From Lota lota (taxonomy: Eukaryota; Chordata; Actinopteri; Gadiformes; Lotidae), in NCBI GenBank assembly GCA_026745465.1, contig JACYXH010000826.1, positions 4,686,224 through 4,750,223 of the forward strand: DNA of 64,000 bases, written 5' to 3'. How positions within the stretch are numbered: the stretch's first letter is position 1; the number at the start of each line of letters is the position of its first letter. The notes beneath the pieces are model-generated. The model saw nothing but the letters and a program-made list of their open reading frames with translations. It made no database searches and was not told where the DNA came from. Positions 54,861-64,000 of the stretch are shown piece after piece. The translations under genes were made by a program, and so were the position numbers.

Positions 54861-55125
54861 TCCTGTCTCGGTTTTCCAGGTCGCCGACTCTCCCGAGGTT
54901 CGCTCCACCTGTCAGACAGAGAGAAAGAAAGGATGAATGGGAAAGGAAAAACAGAAATAGAGAGACAAAATCAACAAAGACAAAGAAAGAAGGTGACAAA
55001 ATAAAGAACAAAAGGAAACATAGAGAGAAAGAAGGGAATAGTCTTCATCTTGCTGTCTCGGTTTTCAGGTCATCTCTCTTGAGGTCCACTCACCTGTCAC
55101 ATAGAAAGAAATAAAGACGAAAAGA
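54861..55125. repeat. two diverged direct repeats, ~190-bp period
   Basis: TGTCTCGGTTTTCCAGGTCG at 54864 and TGTCTCGGTTTTCAGGTCAT at 55054 start parallel segments. Each runs through a CACCTGTCA block into an AGAAAGAAA tract. Confidence 0.6.
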
Positions 55126-56472
55126 AAGAAAGAAATAAGCCCACAGGGGAAGAAAGAGGAAGTTCAAGCAGGAAACAGGATTAGATTTAGCAAATTCAGC
55201 TGATGTTCTCCATTAATCAAGAACAACACTGTTTCTTTGAAGCGTTACCAGTATTAAAATGAAATATGGTATTTAAAGAGCACTTAAATGCACCAATAAA
55301 ACCTTAGGGACAGCACCCCCTCTGGTCCAACACCGGTTAATGCAACTTATTTTTCTGATTGGCTTAAATGGAGGTGATGTCGCTCGCTAAGCAAACTACA
55401 GAAAGTGAGCTCATCTGGCGCTGGTAATGTGTTTACGGCTATCCCTGGGGCTAGATTTAAGTGTTCGGTAATGCTTCAAATTGGCCCAATGAAAACTAGG
55501 ACATGGTCAACATTATGGATGTCGGAGAAAACACTGCGTCTGACCTACTGGTGGTACCACATGCTGCCGTCGAATGTAGAAAAGCCCATCTATGGAACAA
55601 AGAGGGAAGGCGAGCGAAAGAGAAAGAGAGAGGGGCAGTGACATACAGTACAGAGAGTGTGAGAGAGCGTGCGAGATAGAGATAGAGAGAGCATACGAGC
55701 ACAGAGAGAGCTTATTGCTTAAAAGAGGAACCAGAGAAGGAGTGTGTCTTCATTAATGTTTCTTCCTTCGATAATACGACCCAAGCTCCTCCGCTTCTAT
55801 CTCTGAATCCCTGCTATCAAAGCCCAGCAACACGCCTTATCTCCAGAAGCACATCTCCCACGAAGATCTCCACATGAAAGGAAAAGCTTTCAGTCGCCGG
55901 CTAGGCGCTCTTGTTGCCGATAACCGCCATGTACTCTGGGATGTTGGAGAGAGTGTAGGCTGTTGGGGTGTAGGGCTCAATGTTAGGGTATAGGGGTTGG
56001 ATTGGATGGAGTGTTGTTGGATGTTGGATGTAAGAGTTGTATCTAAGAGTGGGTTGAATATAAGGGTGTTGGTGACGGTGCAACAGGTTAAATGTTAAGG
56101 GTGTCGGGTGTTAGAGGTAATGTCAACATTATGTCTGATCTGGTGACTAATGGTGAATAACCATAACGCTATTCTACATATTACTGTCATGAAATTAAAG
56201 CTTGGTACAGCACTTTATAATGACGCTGATTTCCTCATTGGAGTGACTGGATGGCTTCTTCATGAGTAAATCATTATGAATGTCCTGGATTTATAGGCTC
56301 ACACTGCTTTACATTTACTACCTCTCATTAACTTCTAACATACACACACACACACATCCACACACATTCGCAGCAGCAGACAAAGGCAGTCAAGCACAGA
56401 TTTGCTTGCCATGAGTAGCTACGGTTTAAGCTCATTGCTCGAGGGCACCTCGGTAATGTCTGACAGGAGGAG

Positions 56473-56582
56473 CGGGATAGTGTAGTGGACGAAGTAGTCG
56501 ACTCCCAGCCAAAAGACATAAGGTTTGATTCCGATCAAATCTCAATTTGGTGCAAGTTGCCTGCTTAATGACTAAATATTGG
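56473..56582 (+). mobile_element. tRNA-derived SINE copy in rftn2 intron 1
   Basis: GGATAGTGTAGTGGACGAAG, then CGACTCCCAGCCAAAAG, then GGTTTGATTCC (B-box-like), then the tail TGCTTAATGACTAAATA. Same family as 34121 with an internal deletion. Confidence 0.6.
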
Positions 56583-59322
56583 TTAGTAGTTAATAGCGCT
56601 GGACATACTGGATACACTATGGTAACTAAACAGACTAACTAGGCCTATACAGGCTATCTACGTCTGAGCTGGTTAACTATTAGATCAGATTTGTTTGTCA
56701 GTGCCATGTAAGGTATCGGCCATCGATTTACGTTACAAATCAGGCTAAATGTCTGAGTAGGTAAAAAACGTTTTAAAGTTTGCTTTAATTAATTTCCGGG
56801 TGTTAGATAAGAGATGTTGTCTGGGTTGAGGACAGGTTAATTGCAGCCGTGAATCATTTGGCTTCAGAGCCGACCTGCAAATCACTAAGGCTTAGGAATT
56901 AAACACCCAACCTCCCCCAATTGATCGCGGGGCCAGTGCCGTGCCGATCAGCAGGGGGCCCTATAAAAAACGCCAGCAAGCGATCGATCAGCAGAGAGTA
57001 AAAAGACGGTGGTGTGTAATGGCTTTGTCACCGCCTCCGACCGCCTCCTGGAACCCAATCCAATACCTAGTGCCCAGGGCTGTTCGGGTCGGAGGCGCCC
57101 AGAATAACTTCCCCTGGATCTCCAGTCACAACAAAGCCTCCAAGACATCCATCGGATCTGGGGCTTGTGACAGTGCCCCCCCCCCCCCCCCCCCCCCCAG
57201 ATCCCTTCTAAATAAAACGTATTATTGAGTTATCCCCTTCATGCCCCCATCCTCAAATAATAGCAGAAAGGGAGAGCCAGGAAATACTTTAGCGAAATGG
57301 AAATCTATGCTCCATTTACATCTTTTTCTGTTTCGACCTCCCGTGGTGCGGAGGCTCCTGACTCTCCTCGCCTGTCAGTCTTCAGGTTCCTGGAGGCTCC
57401 TGGGGGTCCCCTTAGGCGGTACTGAGAGACTCGCTAGCGGCGGTCTTTGAAGTTCAATCTCCCGATGGAAGGGGGGAGGGGGGGAGGGGTGCAGTTTGAA
57501 ATATGGGCAACGACCGCCAGAAACAACAGCAACAATAAGAAGAAGAAACATGTTCCCGAAAAACAATCAACAACAACACATCCTAGTTCTGGTGTCGTCT
57601 CAGCTCTAAAAATAACCGCGTTCACCTCACACCGCCTCTCCTCGGGCCTCTTGGAGTGACGAGGGTACCAGCCCCTTTGCATCCCGCTCTTTTCTTCTAC
57701 CTGCCTTTGTTTTGTTGTCTCTGAAACCCCTCCAACAGCACCCCTCCCCCCCCCCCCCCCCCCCCACCCCCCCCCCCCCGCGCGCGCCGTCGTCTCACCG
57801 TGCTCTCGCTCTTTTGTTCTGGATGTCTCTTTTCCTCAGCTTGTAGAGCACAGAATTACCCCTCCTCTGTCTGTCTGTCTGTCTGTCTGTGTCTCTCTAT
57901 ACCTTTCTCTTTGTAACATCTCTCTCTCCCGATTTCTGTCGATCCTGGTGATCACCCCTCTTGTTATTTCCCAACCTCTTTCTCTCTCCCACCTTTTCTT
58001 GATGAGCCCCTTTTTCTCTCTCCTTCTCCCTTCCTTCCCTCCCTCCCCCCTCTCCTTGGCCATGGGCTGAAGCTGATAAAAGCTGCCGGCGACAGTGGGA
58101 AACGCAACGTCTGGTAACAACCCTGGCTCTCCGCTGATGTTTCTTTAGATGGTGGGTGCCGCAAGTCTTCCTACACGGTTAGAACGAGAAAAAGAGAGAG
58201 AAAAAGAGAGAGAGACAACGAGAGAGACATCATAAAAGACCGAGACCTTTGAAACTCTTCTTCGAGTCAGTAAACAAGATATCCATCCTACTTTACATAG
58301 CATAGTGTCTGCCTGGCTTTGAAAAGTGACATCCATCCTACCCCAACAACGTTTAAATAAAGACAACAACCTCATCAAATGTGCTACCAGCTACAGTGGC
58401 ATAGAGGAAAACAAATAGCAGCAATCTGGCAATAGGGCAGCAAGCTGTTGTTGCTAGCTTGAACTACAGTTATTTGAAACAAGATATCCGTCCTACTTTA
58501 CATTTACCAAATGAAAAAACAGAAAAAGCTAAACTCTTTGGATACAATCTTGGTCAAATGAGCTTCAAACACAAACATAATTTGAAAAATTATTTTCTGA
58601 ATAAAAATTCCTTTTTCCTCTCCGCTGGTTATTAAGTTGTGTAGACCTGATATTAATAAGCCATTCATCACGTCTCAATGCGTGCGTCTGGCGGGGCAGT
58701 TAGCAGGCTGTTAGAGATATGATTGTGATGCGCATGGAGATCCATAATGGCCAACAAACATATTCATGTTAATGTCTTCAGAGACACCGGCTTTCATGAC
58801 AATAGTCATGATTCTCACTGCCTGCCTTTCCCTTTCTCGCTCTGTCACCCCCTCGCTCTGTCGCTCGCTACTTTCTGTCACTTTGTCTCTCTGTTGCTCC
58901 CTCGTTATCTTTCTCTCTGTCACTCTCTTTCTCTGTTGTTCATTCCCCACCATTCACTCTCTCTCTCTATTTCTCTCTCTCTTTCTCCATTGCTCCCTCT
59001 CTCCCTCCTACACACACTATGTTGCCTCCCCTCTCTCGCCTCAGTTTGAACGGCCAATTCTATTCATCAGTCTAATTACGCTCTCTCTTCTCTACCCCCT
59101 CTTTCCCTTTCTTTCAGACTCTATTTGTCATGCATTACCTAGTGTACCCCCTCCCTCCCTCCCTCCCTTACTCTCTTCCGCCCCCTCCCCTCCAATTCGG
59201 TAGCCCCCATTTCCTCTCTCTCTCCTTTGATTGATTCTCACCTTTCCCATTCTTCCTCCATCACCTCATTAACAGATACCCCCCCCCCCCCCCCCAACCC
59301 CTTTCTCACACACAGACACACG

Positions 59323-59328
<6 letters not shown>

Positions 59329-59398
<70 letters not shown>
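59329..59398. repeat. (AC)n microsatellite, ~70 bp
   Basis: Pure AC run in rftn2 intron 1, preceded by a C-run (59279-59295). Confidence 0.95.
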
Positions 59399-59400
<2 letters not shown>

Positions 59401-59746
59401 GAGATGGGGAAGGGTCTGTGGAGGGTCTGTTGCCATGGCCTTGTGTGATTGGAGGAGAACATAATAGACAGGGCTCTTTATGGACTGCCAGGATAGACAC
59501 AGATGCCGGGACGGATGGAGGGACGCATCCATCCACCTGTCCATTCATCCATATCAATCATCCATTCAACCATAATCAACCATATTCAATCCATCCATCC
59601 ATCCATTACTCTTTCATCCAACCACCTGTCTATCATTCATCCATCCATTCATAAATGGGATTCCATTTGTTGAACCAACCAATTGGAAAATCAAGCTCAG
59701 AGGTTTGAGGATATGTATGGGGCATTGTATATGTGTGTGTGTGTGT

Positions 59747-59787
<41 letters not shown>

Positions 59788-59916
59788 TTTATGTCTGCGC
59801 GTGTGTGTGCATAGACTTATCTTTGTGTGTGTGGTGTGTATGAATATCAGTGTATGACAAAATGTACAACATTTGAGTCTCATCCTCATCCATATATTTC
59901 TACATCTTTGTTACAG

Positions 59917-59928
59917 GGCTTGTGTGCA

Positions 59929-59964
<36 letters not shown>

Positions 59965-60146
59965 CACAGGCACGTGTATAGACACCCACTGTGGAGCCAT
60001 GGGCTGTGGACTGCGTAAGCTGAAGCCGGTGTCGGAGGAGAGCAGTCCGGGGAAGATCTACTCCACCCTAAAGAGACCACAGGTGGAGACCAAGGTGGGC
60101 GTGGCCTACACGTACCGCTACCTGGACTTCCTGATCGGCAAGGATG
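59917..60146 (+). other. rftn2: rftn2 exon containing 5' UTR end and start codon
   Basis: The acceptor TCTTTGTTACAG ends at 59916. The exon's 5' UTR part contains an imperfect (CA)n tract (59931-59968) just before the start codon. The exon ends at donor GTGAGA (60147). The first 82 nt are untranslated. Confidence 0.65.
59999..60146 (+). CDS. rftn2: rftn2 (raftlin-2) first coding exon, 49 codons, phase 1 end
   Basis: The ATG at 59999 has a strong Kozak context (G at -3 and +4). The protein starts MGCGLRKLKPVSEESSPGK and continues IYSTLKRPQVETK, the conserved raftlin N terminus. MGCGLRKL...SSPGKI resembles raftlin-2 more than raftlin-1. Gly2 and Cys3 are the known N-myristoylation and palmitoylation sites that anchor raftlins to lipid rafts. 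The exon ends after GKD plus one base. Neighbouring plcl1 supports rftn2, since PLCL1 and RFTN2 are linked in human. Later exons were not found before base 64000. Raftlins support raft organisation, receptor signalling and endocytosis. Confidence 0.9.
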
Positions 60147-60875
60147 GTGAGAAACCTGCGTACAAACTACGTCTTGTTGTGTGTGTGTGTGTGTGTTTGG
60201 CCGTGTTTCAGTGCGGTTTGGTTGTGAAATGTTGTCACTCACTTTGTCTCTCTTTATAGCTTTGTCACATTCTCGCTCTCTTTCACCCTATTGTTCTTTC
60301 TCTGTCGTTTTTTCTCACCCTCTCAGTCTGTGGTGTTTTTTGTTACGTTGTTGGTGGCTTAGCATGAGTTGTCAGCGTCTGAAATATTTTGTAAAGGAAA
60401 TCAAAAAGTAACAACAATCAAGGAACAAGTGAATAAAGACTGTTTCGCCAATATGGCAAAAATAGTGGCAATCTCAAAGATTTCCGTTGCATTCTCTTTG
60501 GCGACACCTTTGGCGATATGCGGTAATTGATACCATTGAGTCCAAGGTTGTCGCCACCGACACCCAGTTCGTAACATTCCTCATACTGCAAATTCAAGGG
60601 CATTCACCAGTGGGCCATAGGCTCAATCACCATTGTATTACCTCAATCCCACTAGATAGTGACTTAACAGACATGAAAATCTTCGACATTGACACTTAAA
60701 AATCCATATCCTAACCTTTCTTCAGTTCTGCTGAATCCAATAAACCCTGAATAGCAGTTACACTAGCATTTAGCCCAGCAGGCTAACACGTCGTGCCAGC
60801 CAGCCATCTGTTGGGTGTAAATGAACCTCCTACTAATGATCTGTGAAACGAAACAGTGGCCAGAGACAGCGTTAT

Positions 60876-61039
<164 letters not shown>

Positions 61040-61418
61040 CCTCTGTCTCTCTCGCTCTCTGGAGGCATTCTGTTTGTTTCATCCAGTGAACTGGGCTGCG
61101 TTCGAGCAGCACTCGCCGGCCCCCACAGACGTGCTCATGTCTGAAATCCCACTCAGTAGGTCTCTGTAGTGCTAAACGCTGGGCCACTTGTAAAGCTGCC
61201 ATTGTGAAATATTACAAGGAAATAAAAAAATGAATGGCATAGAGCATTTTCTTTCCCCATTAGAGAACACACAGACAGACACACACGCATGCATGCACAC
61301 ACACACACAAATACGTACACACACACACACAGGAAGAAACCCCCAACCTTCATCTCATAAACACCTCAGACTGGCGAGGGGAAGGGGCGGAAAGGGCCCT
61401 GCAGGATCTGTGTGTGTA

Positions 61419-61459
<41 letters not shown>

Positions 61460-61703
61460 GGAAACTAGCAGCTAAATATAGCGATCACAGCTCTGTTATC
61501 TTGGTGACAGTGGTGATAGTGGATGGGATGAAGATCGAGGGGAAGGAGGTGGTGTGTGTTTGTGTGTGTGTGTGTGTGTGCGTGAAAACATGAGGTGTGT
61601 GTGTGTGTGTGTGCAGGAGATGTACTGCATGGTGGCTTGTCTCTGACAGTGTATAAGTCTCCATTAGTTTGTCAGGCTGACAGACGGATGACGTTTAGCT
61701 ATA

Positions 61704-61734
61704 GGGGGGTGGGGGGGGGGGGGGGGGGGGGGGG
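61704..61734. repeat. poly-G tract, ~30 nt
   Basis: G-run with a single T interruption. Similar runs lie at 22219-22240, 32515-32537, 38886-38910 and 63315-63338, and C-runs at 30239-30266, 57176-57198, ~57745-57779 and 59279-59295. Confidence 0.95.
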
Positions 61735-62489
61735 CAGACAGGTTGGCCCCTGACGGAGACCAAACTCCTTCTGATCCGCTAAGACAGAGAGGGGTGGGTG
61801 GCAGGACAGGTAGAGGGGAGAAGGAGGGCAGGTTGAGGAAGATGTGTGTGTGTTGGTGTGTGTGTGTGTGTGTGGGGGGGGAGATAAAGAGCTTTTAGTC
61901 TCCCCTAATGTGGATGGGTCTGTTGTTATTTGGCCGTAAGCCATGTTTTTTCAGTCTTGCTTTTGTTTCCTCTGAGTATTCAGAGAGGAGGTCGGGCAGA
62001 GTGCTTACAGTAACCTTCTGCTCTCCCCTCGTCTCTCGCTCTCTCTCTCGCGCTCTGTCTATCAATGTGGATCTATCGCTTACTCTAGCTGTCACTCTGT
62101 CACTACAGCTCCCACACACTCTCCCCTCCTTCCCCATCTTCTCTCTCTGTCGTGCTCTTTTGTTGCTGCTTTGTCACTCTATCAATCTGTGTTTAGTTCA
62201 CTTAGTATCTGCTTTCTTTTTCTCTCTCTCTACCTCCTTTAGTCTCTCTCTTTCAGATTCTGTCTATCCCACTCTTTTTCTATTTTGCTCTCTCTCTCAC
62301 CCCCCCTCCCTCTCTCTCTCTCCCCCCCCTCTCTCGCATAGTCTCTCCATCACCTCTCTCTCTCTCTCTCGCTCAGTCTCGTAGGAACAAATTAAAAAGT
62401 CTGACAGATTACAGTTGGGAGTCCGGAGAGCCCCGTGGCTGACTGCTGTTCACTGCATCAGCAGATATTTTTGGGTTTGAGAGGACGTC

Positions 62490-62533
<44 letters not shown>

Positions 62534-64000
62534 AGCTCTCATGGTTGTAATTACTCTGTAAGCGACCTCAATGACTCACATGTCACATGAATTCCCTCCC
62601 CCCTCTGAGCCACCTGTGAGTGGATAGGTGGGAGGGAGATGGATGACCACCGTTATATACAGCCTATTATAAATTTATGAGAAAATGGCAGCTCCTGCTC
62701 ATAACACGCCCCCAAATACGTTGGACCCAAATGAGACACGAGATAGAATCATTTGTCATGTGTGCCAAAGTGGGTAAGATGGAAGGTCTTTATAGGGTGT
62801 CTGGCTCAAGGCCAGCTCAGCAGAGAGATGGAACCAGCAACCCTTAAACAGACTGATCCTGTTCTGCCCTGTACCTACAACCGAATGTCTAACATCCCGC
62901 TCTCAGCCCAGCGCTATACATGCTTGCTGAGTACATGGGTGTCAAAGTCTCTGGTGAAGGGGAAACCCAAACCAAACCTTAGAAAAACACTGATGTCAAA
63001 ATGTTACCCAAGAGGTGTCACCACATGATACCTGGTATTCAACACCTTCCCACCCAAACTCCATTAAAGGTGTGTACGATACACATCACTAACCATGTGC
63101 CAACCACAACTTCAGCCCATGAGTCCATTAAGGTTTTGTAGAAAGCACAATTTCTAATGAAGATAACTTGCAATGAGACTAGAGGAGCGGACGGAGGAGG
63201 GTTGGGGGGCGGGGGGGAGGGGTGTGGTTTACAAGAAAGAGGCAGTTACCGTGGAGATTAGTCACACGCAGGGTATGATACACGCAGGGACAAAAACCGC
63301 AGCACAGCCTCGATGGGGGGGGGGGGGGGGGGGGGGGGCATGTGCGGTGAGAATGATGTACATCAGCCTTATGTCACAAGCGTAGTACAACAGGAAGCAA
63401 GAGGAGGAACCAAACAGCTATGGGGTTCGCAAAGAGCAGGCCGTGAACTGGGGCTGTGGTGTGTTTGTGGTTACAGTGATGATGAGTTACAGACGCCAGT
63501 AACTCTTTTAAAAAGACTAAACCAGTTCTGGTGAGAAAATAAGTATTCATCTGCTCTCTAGGGCAACGGCTGAAGGGATTTTAGCAAGCATGCTAACTGC
63601 TGCTAGATCACACCTCTTGGCTACTTTTGACACCATGGCACCGCAAGCTAAACATATAGCCTTTCAGTCTTCATAAAAATAACACATTGTGCCTTGGAAC
63701 CTGATGAAAGAAGGAGTCATCACTTCCAAGCTTTATGAAATAAGCCCCCCCTTCCCCCGTTGCTCTATGAAGTGCTAACGCTAGCTCTGGATGGCTCAGC
63801 TAGTGTTAGCGCCTTACCGTGTCGGTTGGAATACATCATTATTGTTTCTTCCATTTCAGCCAACTATTGCAACAACCCGCGTTTCACCAGAGCTGGCGCT
63901 GTTCCTGAGGCTGGGTCCTGTTGTTTGGTATTGTTGTGATATGTACTCGTGGCCGAGTGAAACATGATATAAAAAAGCCCAGGTATGTTTGACGAATGGG

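Larger units (their letters stand above)
50086..59916 (+). other. rftn2: rftn2 intron 1 (inferred)
   Basis: Dense simple-sequence DNA: (GTAT)n, several (GT)n/(CA)n tracts, purine-rich (GA)n blocks at 51455-51570, 53690-53810 and 54000-54130, a higher-order minisatellite (51863-52200), a hAT-like MITE (50646-50892), a SINE (56473-56582), a duplicated segment near 54861-55125, a GC-rich block (56930-57200) and C-runs. No coding exon recognised. Confidence 0.5.

Overview
This window is nuclear DNA of a vertebrate, almost certainly a ray-finned (teleost) fish. The evidence is spliced genes with GT-AG introns, phospholipase C-like and raftlin coding exons of vertebrate type, tRNA-derived SINEs, hAT transposon remains, and a very high density of long dinucleotide and poly-G/poly-C tracts. 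That microsatellite load would fit a cod-like (gadiform) genome, but this is a guess.

Three genes can be supported. (1) plcl1 (PRIP-1, the catalytically inactive phospholipase C-like protein) lies on the minus strand. Coding exon 1 is at 29412-29666, the large exon 2 at 9243-11726 and exon 3 at 6444-6647. The last ~115 codons lie beyond the left edge. Intron 1 is about 17.7 kb. (2) A secreted CRISP/CAP-superfamily gene lies on the minus strand at 33874-40052. I traced it base by base through eight clear exons plus a proposed 4-nt microexon, giving 249 codons, a signal peptide, a CAP domain and a 10-cysteine C-terminal domain. (3) rftn2 (raftlin-2) lies on the plus strand. A probable non-coding first exon ends at 50085, and the first coding exon (59999-60146) starts with the acylation motif MGCGL. 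The remaining exons lie beyond the right edge.

plcl1 and rftn2 stand head to head, as I recall for human PLCL1 and RFTN2 on 2q33.1. Human has MARS2 and BOLL between them; here I see only the CRISP gene. The three genes do not form an obvious pathway. plcl1 is an intracellular Ins(1,4,5)P3- and phosphatase-binding scaffold, rftn2 a lipid-raft protein, and the CRISP product is secreted.

The rest is introns and intergenic DNA. It holds a decayed ZBED-type hAT transposase inside plcl1 intron 1 (24184-26395), a second fragment at the left edge, several tRNA-derived SINEs, and a SINE interrupted by a hAT-like MITE (41650-42115). It also holds a tandemly duplicated block carrying a long fold-back (42204-43460), a second tandem duplication (44833-45380), minisatellites (30400-30575, 36942-37166, 51863-52200) and dozens of simple repeats. 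Most long open frames in the window are artefacts of these repeats.
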